DNA from: CAYSPG01 sp964432885
GTDB lineage: Bacteria; Bacteroidota; Bacteroidia; AKYH767-A; OLB10
Direction of reading: 5' to 3'
Assembly: GCA_964432885.1 (NCBI GenBank)
Contig: CAYSPG010000021.1
Location: 1-64,000, forward strand
Length of the DNA stretch: 64,000 bases
Made by a program: the position numbers and the translations under genes. Below are positions 24,579-32,966 of the stretch, in pieces (position 1 is the stretch's first letter; each line of letters opens with the position of its first letter). A model generated the notes under the pieces. The model was not told where the DNA came from, did not search any database, and worked only from the letters and a program-made list of their open reading frames with translations.

Positions 24579-27500
24579 ATGAAAAACTCAAATTTCCTCT
24601 TCAAAAAAATCATGTTTACGATGGTGGCATGGTTAACAGCGTTTGTTGCTATGGCACAAACTGATGTGTATGTTGATGCATTAGCCACAGGAGCTAACAA
24701 CGGTACCTCATGGGCTAATGCCTATACCGACTTGAACACCGGTATTGCCACTGCCAATGCAGGTACAGGCGCATACAACATATATGTAGCACAAGGAAAT
24801 TATTTTGCTTCGGCTGCTACTCTTACAGGAAATCCCCTTCCTACTTCGGCTCCGCCATCACTCAATTATGCTTTTTGTATAAAGCGCGAAGGCATCAGGT
24901 TGTATGGTGGCTACGCAACAGGTGGTGCAAGCCGCAATTTTAAAACCAACATTACTATTTTAAATGCAAACGGAAATTATCATGCTATGATAGTGTGCGG
25001 TTTAAACAGCGCATCCGACAGCGTTGTTGTTGATGGCGTGCGAATGACTAATGGCAACAATAATACAGGAATGGGTTCGGGTAATGTAACTATAAACGGT
25101 GTGCAGGTTTTTAACGCGCAGGGAGCCGGTGTAAATGTAATGACAAGTACATCAGCAATAGCTTTTCGAAATTGCGATTTCAGAAGCAACTCAGGAGGCT
25201 ATGGTGGTGGCGCTTTTGTTTTTAATGTTACCAATACTTCGTTTAATGATTGTATTTTTTATAGTAATACTTCTGCCGGTGGACCCGGTGGTGGAATGTG
25301 TATTCAAAACTCAACCGTTCTGATAAAGCAATGTATATTTGCCAATAACAGTGCAGCAGGATATTTTCAGGCTTCGGGTGGTGGATTGTTTACCGGTGCA
25401 ACTTCAAATACTACAATACTTAATTCCACATTTGCAAATAACACAGCGCCTGGCAGTGCAGCCACAGGACTTTCCATTTTACAGGATGCCGGTGCAGGTG
25501 TGTTAACAATTCGCAACAGCATACTATGGTCGGCTGATGCCACAAAAAATGTTTCGCTGGGTACTTATGATATTACTTATAGCGATGTTCTCCAGCCATC
25601 ATCTCCAATTACAGGAACGGGTAATATTAATACCGACCCTTTATTTGTAAATGCAAGCGACCCTGACGGTGTAGATAATTTTCTTACTACGGCTGATGAT
25701 GGTATTTCATTATCAAACAGCAGCCCTGCACGTGATATTGGAAACAATGCTGATATTCCTGCAGGTTTAGCAACAGACATAACAGGAGGCGGAAGAATTT
25801 TTCCGGCTATTGTTGACATGGGTGCTTATGAAGGTAGTATTACAGCATCATCCAACTGCACCTATCCTGACTTAAATCTTTTTGCATCAGCAGGAGCAGT
25901 TTCTTATTCATGGACTGGCCCTAACGGGTTTACTTCTGCACAGCAAAATCCTGTTATAACAAATGCTACTGCAGTAAATGCAGGTGTATATACAGTGGTG
26001 GCAACTTCGGCAGCGGCATTTACATCTTCAGCAACAACAACAGTTGTAATGAATAACTGGTACCAGGATTTAGATGGCGATGGGAAAGGAAATGCGGCAG
26101 TTATTTTAATATCATGCACACAGCCCTCAGGCTATGTTTCTAATAATACCGATTGTAATGACAATGCTCCTGCAGTAAATACACCTGCAACGGCAGTGCT
26201 TTCAGGTTCAGGGGCTATATGTCATGGCAACTCAAAAACACTTACAATAACTTGCACAGGCACAGGCCCGTTTAGCGGAACACTTTCTGACGGAACACCA
26301 TTTAGTAATGCAACAAGTCCTGTAACTGTAAACGTTTCTCCTGTCGTTGCATCAACAACATATTCCATTGCAACGTTTGCTGATGTGTATAATGCATGTC
26401 CTCCAACTTTTTCGGGTTCGGCAACAGTAACTGTAACAGGCATACCACCCACAACATCAGGTGGCAGCACTACAGGGCCGGGCATAGTAAATCTTTCTGC
26501 ATCGGGTAGTGGTACATTAAACTGGTATGATGACCCTACTGCAGGAAATCTTGTAAATACAGGTTCAACATACAGTCCATTTATTTCTTCAACACAAACA
26601 TTTTACGTAAGCAATACTGATGGAAGTAGTGGTTCGAACACAATTGGAGTACCTGCACCTATAACAAATACAACAAATACAGCTCCTATAACACGGGGTA
26701 TGGCATTTAGCGTTGCCGCTAATTGTGTGCTTAACTCTATTACACTGTACCCTACTGCTACCGGAAGCGGTAGCATTCAAATTAGAACATCAGGAGGAAC
26801 TACGTTGTTAAGTGTAAATTATACGGTTGCGGCTGCTGAAGTAAATACTGCAAAGGTTATTTCCATTAACTATTCGTTTACTCCCGGTAGCTATACTCTT
26901 ACTCGAGTGTTAGGACCTGCTTCAAAATATGAGAATGCAGGCATGGCATTTCCTTATTCAGCGGCTGGCAGTCCGCTTATTATTAACTCCTCCATTGGTG
27001 GTGCATTTTATTGGTATTTTTATAACTGGCAGGTATCCTATAACAACCAGTGTATTAGCAGCCGCACACCTGTAACAGCAACATACATCAACAGCAATGT
27101 AACATGGTATTTAGATGCTGATAATGATGGTTGGTATGCTAATACACAAGTAGCAGGAACAAGCCCCGGTGCAGGATGGACAGATATTTTACCTGCAAAT
27201 GGCAGCGGTGATTGTGATGACAACAGCAATACTGTTTATCCCGGTGCAACCGAAATACTTTGCAACAGCATTGACGAAAACTGCAATGGCATGGCCGATG
27301 ATGGTACACCAAGCACAGCAGCAACAGCAGCAGCAAGCGATGCTTTCTTGAATGAAATTTGTTTAGGAGGTTCAACCAATCTCTCGCTTACAGGCGGAAG
27401 CTTAGGAACAGGCGCTACATGGAAATGGTACAGCGGAAGCTGCAACGGAACTTTTGTTGGAAGCGGAACTAACATAAACGTAACCCCAACAACAACCACA

Positions 27501-29195
27501 ACCTATTTTGTAAAAGCAGACGGAGCATGTAACACCACAACTTGTGTGCAGGTAAGCATTGCTGTTAAAACTGCTCCTCCATCTGCCAATGTGGTGGTTC
27601 CTCCAATTATTAATTTGCCAACACATGCCTGCAATGGTACCAGTGTTGCCAACATTAATGTGCCTAATGTTCCCAATGCATCGCATTATATTTGGGATGG
27701 CCCAACAGGAACAACATTTAACGGAACACCCAATACTTATATTAATTCTACACCAACAGCCAATATTGTTTTTGGCAACCCAAGTGGTTCCGGATACTAT
27801 ATAGGTGTGCAGGCATCTAATGCATGCGGAGTTACTGTACGCAAAACACAATGGGTGCGCAACTCGGTAGGTGTTCCCGCATCGGTTGATCCTGCTACAG
27901 CGGGACTATCAACTTATTGCCCAAATTCCACAGCAACATTCTCATGCCCGTTAGTAACCGGTGCAACAAATTATGGCTGGAGCATTACAGGTGATGCAAC
28001 AGTAACTCCATCTGGCAATACTGTTACAGTAAACTTTGGCGCGGCATGGACAACAGGAACATTATGCGTAACAGCATTAACGCCATGCTTTACATCAGGA
28101 TTAAAATGCATGTCGTTAGGTTCTACTCTCGCAACAGCGTATGTTCCTACAGGCACATTTACGGTGTGTCCTTTAAGTTCGCAAACATATACAGTACCTG
28201 CATCGGCAAACATTGCCTCTTATTCATGGACATTGCCACCTAATGCAACCGGAAGCTCATCAACCAATAGCATTAATGTAAGTTTCCTTAGTGGGTTTAG
28301 CGGTGGAGATATTTGTGTAACTGCAACTACAGTTTGCGGCACTGTGCTAACTACAAAATGTAAAAGCATAATCAGCGGTTCGGCAACTACACCTGCAAGT
28401 ATAGCTGGTCCAACAAATGGTTTGTGCACACAAACTATACTATACTCATGCCCGGCTGATGCAGGCGCAACATTTGCATGGACAGTGCCACCAACCGCTA
28501 CCATTAACAGCGGACAAGGAACCAATGCCGTGAGCGTAACTTTTGGAACTTTTACAACAGGTGCAGTTTGTGTAACTGCAAACAATGGCTGCGGTGTAAG
28601 TCCGTCAAAATGCATCACAGTTAAAGGAGGCCCTAAAACACCGGGTGCAATAACTGCCATACCCGGTTCGTGGTGCGCCAATACTTCAGGTGTTGAATTT
28701 AGTGTAGATGTAGCTCCTTTATCAGGTGGAGCATATACTTTAAGTTGGCAGCAACCTAACGCATCAGTGGCAACGTATGTATTGGGCGGTGGTAATTCAA
28801 CAAGTTTAATTTTAAATTGGATTACAGGCAGCGGCCCGGTTAATGTTACTGCATCCAATGCCTGTGGAAATTGCACACGCATGAGCACACAGGGAAACTC
28901 TTGTCGTGAAGAAGGAGAGGAAAATGTTCAGTTGGCAGTTAACAGTTTGCAATTGTCAGCATACCCAAATCCCGTTCACGATATTTTGAATATTAAATTT
29001 TATTCTGAAATGGATGAAACAACTTTTATTCAACTACTTGATGTAGCAGGAAAAGTTGTGATGACACAAACTATAAATACAATTGCAGGAGATAACAACA
29101 CCTTTCTGGATGTGAGCAAACTTGCAAAAGGAATTTATTTACTAAACATTAAATCAGAAAATATAACAGGAAATAAAAAAGTTGTAATTGAATAG
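24579..29195 (+). CDS. Large T9SS-secreted beta-helix/PKD protein with MopE-type motifs
   Basis: At 1538 residues this is the largest protein here. It has a signal peptide (to AMAQ), a right-handed parallel beta-helix of the choice-of-anchor Q type (about 28-415, starting DVYVDALATGANNGTSWANA), Ig-like or PKD-like domains, two Cys/Asp-rich segments resembling MopE putative metal-binding motifs (WYQDLDGDGKGN…DCND and WYLDADNDGWYAN…GDCDDNS…DENCNGMADDG), several PKD-like modules of about 80 residues and a T9SS sorting domain ending KGIYLLNIKSENITGNKKV. A surface adhesion or matrix role is plausible. The modules look duplicated within the protein. A strong terminator follows. Confidence 0.9.
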   Translation: MKNSNFLFKKIMFTMVAWLTAFVAMAQTDVYVDALATGANNGTSWANAYTDLNTGIATANAGTGAYNIYVAQGNYFASAATLTGNPLPTSAPPSLNYAFCIKREGIRLYGGYATGGASRNFKTNITILNANGNYHAMIVCGLNSASDSVVVDGVRMTNGNNNTGMGSGNVTINGVQVFNAQGAGVNVMTSTSAIAFRNCDFRSNSGGYGGGAFVFNVTNTSFNDCIFYSNTSAGGPGGGMCIQNSTVLIKQCIFANNSAAGYFQASGGGLFTGATSNTTILNSTFANNTAPGSAATGLSILQDAGAGVLTIRNSILWSADATKNVSLGTYDITYSDVLQPSSPITGTGNINTDPLFVNASDPDGVDNFLTTADDGISLSNSSPARDIGNNADIPAGLATDITGGGRIFPAIVDMGAYEGSITASSNCTYPDLNLFASAGAVSYSWTGPNGFTSAQQNPVITNATAVNAGVYTVVATSAAAFTSSATTTVVMNNWYQDLDGDGKGNAAVILISCTQPSGYVSNNTDCNDNAPAVNTPATAVLSGSGAICHGNSKTLTITCTGTGPFSGTLSDGTPFSNATSPVTVNVSPVVASTTYSIATFADVYNACPPTFSGSATVTVTGIPPTTSGGSTTGPGIVNLSASGSGTLNWYDDPTAGNLVNTGSTYSPFISSTQTFYVSNTDGSSGSNTIGVPAPITNTTNTAPITRGMAFSVAANCVLNSITLYPTATGSGSIQIRTSGGTTLLSVNYTVAAAEVNTAKVISINYSFTPGSYTLTRVLGPASKYENAGMAFPYSAAGSPLIINSSIGGAFYWYFYNWQVSYNNQCISSRTPVTATYINSNVTWYLDADNDGWYANTQVAGTSPGAGWTDILPANGSGDCDDNSNTVYPGATEILCNSIDENCNGMADDGTPSTAATAAASDAFLNEICLGGSTNLSLTGGSLGTGATWKWYSGSCNGTFVGSGTNINVTPTTTTTYFVKADGACNTTTCVQVSIAVKTAPPSANVVVPPIINLPTHACNGTSVANINVPNVPNASHYIWDGPTGTTFNGTPNTYINSTPTANIVFGNPSGSGYYIGVQASNACGVTVRKTQWVRNSVGVPASVDPATAGLSTYCPNSTATFSCPLVTGATNYGWSITGDATVTPSGNTVTVNFGAAWTTGTLCVTALTPCFTSGLKCMSLGSTLATAYVPTGTFTVCPLSSQTYTVPASANIASYSWTLPPNATGSSSTNSINVSFLSGFSGGDICVTATTVCGTVLTTKCKSIISGSATTPASIAGPTNGLCTQTILYSCPADAGATFAWTVPPTATINSGQGTNAVSVTFGTFTTGAVCVTANNGCGVSPSKCITVKGGPKTPGAITAIPGSWCANTSGVEFSVDVAPLSGGAYTLSWQQPNASVATYVLGGGNSTSLILNWITGSGPVNVTASNACGNCTRMSTQGNSCREEGEENVQLAVNSLQLSAYPNPVHDILNIKFYSEMDETTFIQLLDVAGKVVMTQTINTIAGDNNTFLDVSKLAKGIYLLNIKSENITGNKKVVIE

Positions 29196-29216
29196 TTAGT
29201 AAGCGATTGAAGCAAC

Positions 29217-29251
29217 AAGCCGTCTCTCATTGTGAGGGACGGCTTTTTTTT
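29217..29251. terminator. Bidirectional rho-independent terminator
   Basis: AAGCCGTCTCTCA pairs with TGAGGGACGGCTT (one wobble pair, 3-base loop) followed by eight T. It sits between the converging T9SS gene and phospholipase D-like gene. The minus-strand U tract is weaker. Confidence 0.85.
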
Positions 29252-29255
29252 AAAA

Positions 29256-31484
29256 TTATCTTACCATAATTTTTCCTGCTGTGCTTGTAGCATGGTCTGT
29301 AATCCGAAAAGTATAAACTCCTTTGGAAAGGGGTTGTGTTTTTATTTCAAATGTTTTTTGTGTCGAAGTATTTAAAGTTTTTTCTAAAACTTTTCTTCCC
29401 ATCACATCAAACATTTCAAAAATTGTTTTGGTTGATTGCGTATTTACAGAAACAAAAAAATTAGCCATGGCCGGATTGGGATAAATTAAAAACCCCAAAT
29501 CATTTTCATTTTCTTTTATTCCAACCACTCCGCCATTATCAGTAAACCGTTTTATAAACTCCTGATAATACTGGTTGGCAATATCACGGTCGTGGATCAC
29601 AACTGTATTCTCATCATTTTTAAGATTGGCGCTGGTGCTCCAGTTGTGCGAACCTGTGAGTACGAGTGCATCACTTGTTGTGCTTGCCTGATCGGCAATT
29701 AAATATTTGTGATGCATTATACCAGGTTGGCTTGCGTGGTCAAATAACAGTAAGTTGCCGCTCATAACCGGCTGTAAAATATTATACACTGTGCTGCTTC
29801 CACCTGATGAGTCATCAAGAATTCCTGCTGCAAAAACACCGTGATTTAAGATACGGTCTTCAATACCATACGCTAAATCGTAACGTGTAAACACAAGCAA
29901 TGCAAAATACAATTCGTTATCGGCTGTGTTAATGTTATTTAAAATCTGGTTGTTTACATTATCGCTTGGGCTAAAATAATTTTCGACACGCTTACCGCCA
30001 ATTACAAATTCGTGCGGTGTATTATCTGCTTTATCTGGACCAAATTTTGCATTTGCAGCATTGGGTTGTGCACCGGTGCTTCCCCACATTTCTTCAAACT
30101 CAATGGTGTAACTGCGTGCCAATGCCTGATCCTGAAAAATAATTATGTTATTGGCATCATCATTCAACTGACCATCGGTAAAGTTGGTTGAGCCTGTAAG
30201 TACAATTGGCAAATCAGGATTGGTTGCATTTGCGTCAATTACCAAAAACTTATTGTGCATAATACCATAATAACCAAACGGCAAAGTGGGCGATTGCACA
30301 ACAGGTATTGAAGGATTTAATGTTGCCATACCGGCATTGGCATTGCTGCCATCGCAAATAATGCGCACTTGAACTCCATTGTTATAAGCATTATTAATTG
30401 CATTTGAAATTGCCGCAGTGTTTGTGTTATCAAAATTGTAAATGGCAATATCTAATGTTTGTTGCGCGCGACTAATGTATGCAGCCACCGTATCAGCAAA
30501 TGCATTTGATAGTTGGGTGGAAAAATTGGTAGGTGCATTGGCATAAAAGGTGTTTACCGGCCGGTTAAAGTAAGCAGTAATTACGCCTGAAGAATTTGAA
30601 GCTGTTATAAAAACTTTTACTCCTGAATACGCTGTATCATTTCCGTTTACCGAATATGCTTTTACATAAAACACTTCGGCAGGCAATGCTCCCGTGATAG
30701 TTACTGTATGATTAGTGCTGCCTCCGCTTCCGTTTAAAATTCCTAATTCAAGTAAAGGCGTTTTTCCGTACTCAATAAAAGTGGAGCCGGGTAAGTTGGT
30801 TGTATAGTTTACATCAAAGCCTGACGAAGAAATATTTTGCGACTGTGGTTGGGAGGTAATGTAAAAACTGCTGCTGATAAAAATATCGTTTGTATTGCGT
30901 GGCAAAAGTTGATACGATGTTTGATATTGCGAACAAACAGCAATTATTGTTACGGCTGCAGTAGGAATTGGTTGTCCAACAAGATTTGTATTTCCTAAAA
31001 TACGTACCTGCCCTGTTTCGCCATTGGCAGTAAAGCTATAATTGGCATTGCCGGCAAACACTCCGCCACCGTTTGTAAAAATTGCATTGTTAATTTGCAC
31101 CATACGGCTTTCGGATTGTTCACTCAACTGATTTGGTGTTAACACAATGGGTGCGGGGTCGGGATTACCTGATGAGTTTATTGTGTGCGATGCAACAGGA
31201 TTAAGTTCCATCAAATTAAAATAATCATCAATGGTTCCGGTAACGGTAATTATATCGCCACGTGTAACGGATGATAGCGATGAGCTAAAAACAGCAATGC
31301 CCGCAGTACCATCCTGCATGTAACGTATGGTGCCAAATTCGGTACCATTAGTTACCACACCGCTAACTGTAACAATATTTCCAACGGATTGTGTGCGAGC
31401 AGCGGCTATAGTAATCACTTGTGCATTTAAATAATTAAAGCAAAAAGTGGATAACAAAATAAATAACAGATTTAATTTTTTCAT
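29256..31484 (-). CDS. T9SS-secreted phospholipase D-like protein with OB-fold
   Basis: The 742-residue protein has a signal peptide, an OB-fold-like domain (VITIAAARTQSVGNIVTVSG, about 22-205), a fibronectin-like segment (about 208-295), two phospholipase D repeats with HxK motifs (MHNKFLVIDANATN and MHHKYLIADQAS, each followed by TGSTNFT or TGSHNWS) and a T9SS sorting domain ending KGVYTFRITDHATSTAGKIMV. Secreted PLD-like proteins act on phospholipids or nucleic acids; the OB-fold favours nucleic acid. It lies downstream of a DUF5689 lipoprotein and a TonB receptor, but with its own promoter box and a terminator before it. Confidence 0.88.
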   Translation of the reverse strand: MKKLNLLFILLSTFCFNYLNAQVITIAAARTQSVGNIVTVSGVVTNGTEFGTIRYMQDGTAGIAVFSSSLSSVTRGDIITVTGTIDDYFNLMELNPVASHTINSSGNPDPAPIVLTPNQLSEQSESRMVQINNAIFTNGGGVFAGNANYSFTANGETGQVRILGNTNLVGQPIPTAAVTIIAVCSQYQTSYQLLPRNTNDIFISSSFYITSQPQSQNISSSGFDVNYTTNLPGSTFIEYGKTPLLELGILNGSGGSTNHTVTITGALPAEVFYVKAYSVNGNDTAYSGVKVFITASNSSGVITAYFNRPVNTFYANAPTNFSTQLSNAFADTVAAYISRAQQTLDIAIYNFDNTNTAAISNAINNAYNNGVQVRIICDGSNANAGMATLNPSIPVVQSPTLPFGYYGIMHNKFLVIDANATNPDLPIVLTGSTNFTDGQLNDDANNIIIFQDQALARSYTIEFEEMWGSTGAQPNAANAKFGPDKADNTPHEFVIGGKRVENYFSPSDNVNNQILNNINTADNELYFALLVFTRYDLAYGIEDRILNHGVFAAGILDDSSGGSSTVYNILQPVMSGNLLLFDHASQPGIMHHKYLIADQASTTSDALVLTGSHNWSTSANLKNDENTVVIHDRDIANQYYQEFIKRFTDNGGVVGIKENENDLGFLIYPNPAMANFFVSVNTQSTKTIFEMFDVMGRKVLEKTLNTSTQKTFEIKTQPLSKGVYTFRITDHATSTAGKIMVR

Positions 31485-31501
31485 TTTAGTTAATATAATT
31501 T

Positions 31502-31509
31502 CAAAGGTA
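31502..31509 (-). promoter_or_regulatory. -7 box TACCTTTG for the PLD-like gene
   Basis: A perfect TAnnTTTG match ending 18 bases before ATG 31484. A TTTG at 31525-31528 is 15 bases upstream, slightly short for a -33 box. Confidence 0.5.
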
Positions 31510-31530
31510 AAATTTCTAGTTAATCAAAAT

Positions 31531-31560
31531 AAAAAAAGGCTTTGATAAAAACACAAAGCC
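31531..31560 (-). terminator. Rho-independent terminator after the DUF5689 gene
   Basis: On the minus strand GGCTTTG pairs with CAAAGCC across a 9-base loop, followed by seven T. It separates the DUF5689 gene from the PLD-like gene. Confidence 0.85.
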
Positions 31561-31586
31561 CTTTATTTATAATTGTTTAATTGCTA

Positions 31587-32909
31587 CTATCGCACTTTAA
31601 CGTCATCCACTCTAAAGTTCATTGTTTGACCAGTGCTACCATTTCCAACATATTTAAACGCCACGTAACCCGTGCCTGTAAAAGATGAAAGCGAAACATC
31701 ACCTGATAATATCCAATTGTTACCTGATGTTGCATCAGCAAGGGTGGCAGTTAGCGGTTGCCATACAGTGGCCGCGGCATTACATTGGTCAAAGTTGGTA
31801 CTAAACCAAACGGTAAGCCCGGTTTGTCCGGTAACCTGAAAAGCTGTTTGTGTACGGAACGAAAGAGTATCGGCAGATGCTAAATTAAACGGTGGTGAAA
31901 CCAACCATGTTTCAACAGCACCAGAAGCCGAATAGGCTGTTGCTTCAGCAGAATAATTTCCATTATATAAATCGCCTTGCCACGAGTTATCACCAACTGG
32001 GGTAATTACAATCCATCCGGTATCTTTTAGTGTTACGTTGGTTGGTACATTAATAAAATCTTCGTCAATGGTATCAAGCGGTGTGCTTATTGTTCCACAG
32101 CGATCATCATCCATCACCACATCGTTAATGTCTCTCAAAAACAATTGCGCATCAAAACCACTTCCGTAATCATAAATCTGGTAAACACCCCTTACCTTAC
32201 CTGCGCGGCATGGCACTGCTTCGGCAGCAAAATTTGCATAGCCGCTGCTGCGAACAATTATCACTCCACCACTGCACTCTTCCACGTTATGATTAACCGT
32301 GTTTTTGTTTACCACATCAGCAAATGCTTTTCCTATGGATGCCGACTCAAACTGTGCACTATCAATTTCAATAAGTGTATTTATATCATCGGCTGTTATT
32401 TCACTTATTTTAAGATTTTTTGCTTCTACTACTAAGTTCCACTTGCCACCAATCAAATGGTCGTCAATTACTGCCGATGGAATTCTGTCAAGCGAACTGT
32501 TTACCAAAGAACCAAGTTTTAAGTTGCCGTCTAAATTTCCAATAAACAACCCTTTAAGTTTTACAAACACCCTACGGCCAATAAAATAATTGGTGTAATA
32601 ATTACTGCGGTCAAGTAAAATGCTTATGCCGCCTGTAGCATCCTGTATAACCATTTCCTTATAAAAATTTCCTGAGCGGTCATCGGCCACCACAATGCCT
32701 GCGCAAATAAGGTCGTCATAAATATATTGCGGTGAGTTGCCGGTAAGCAATGTTTTTAAACTATCAATGGTAATGTTGATGGTTAAGTTGGGGTCAACAT
32801 TGGTTGATGGTGCTGTATCGTCAAACGAATCTTTTTTGCGGCACGATGTATTTATCAGTGTTAATGCAAGTACGGTGAACAGTGCTATTGTTTTAATTGA
32901 TTTTATCAT
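31587..32909 (-). CDS. DUF5689 lipoprotein with choice-of-anchor J domain
   Basis: The 440-residue product begins with a lipoprotein signal (ALTLINTSCRKKDS; lipidated Cys at about 23), then a DUF5689 domain of OB-fold type (about 45-275: ICAGIVVADDRSGNFYKEMV, IGRRVFVKLKGLFIG) and a C-terminal choice-of-anchor J-like beta domain (WIVITPVGDNSWQGDLYNG). DUF5689 proteins are typical surface or periplasmic lipoproteins of Bacteroidota and often lie beside TonB receptors. Here it is 57 bases downstream of one, on the same strand, and likely co-transcribed. Function is unknown; substrate capture for the receptor is an inference. Confidence 0.88.
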   Translation of the reverse strand: MIKSIKTIALFTVLALTLINTSCRKKDSFDDTAPSTNVDPNLTINITIDSLKTLLTGNSPQYIYDDLICAGIVVADDRSGNFYKEMVIQDATGGISILLDRSNYYTNYFIGRRVFVKLKGLFIGNLDGNLKLGSLVNSSLDRIPSAVIDDHLIGGKWNLVVEAKNLKISEITADDINTLIEIDSAQFESASIGKAFADVVNKNTVNHNVEECSGGVIIVRSSGYANFAAEAVPCRAGKVRGVYQIYDYGSGFDAQLFLRDINDVVMDDDRCGTISTPLDTIDEDFINVPTNVTLKDTGWIVITPVGDNSWQGDLYNGNYSAEATAYSASGAVETWLVSPPFNLASADTLSFRTQTAFQVTGQTGLTVWFSTNFDQCNAAATVWQPLTATLADATSGNNWILSGDVSLSSFTGTGYVAFKYVGNGSTGQTMNFRVDDVKVR

Positions 32910-32966
32910 GATTGAAATTTTTTCTGTGTTAATTTTTTTTATCCAATAATCTATATTATCTGTCTT

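Noticed and set aside
28220..28888. A 222-codon open frame on the minus strand opposite the large T9SS gene, and similar ones at 27402-27851 and 27971-28213
   Set aside because: These are antisense shadows of a Thr/Ser/Asn-rich protein. They have no motifs, no signal and no promoter.
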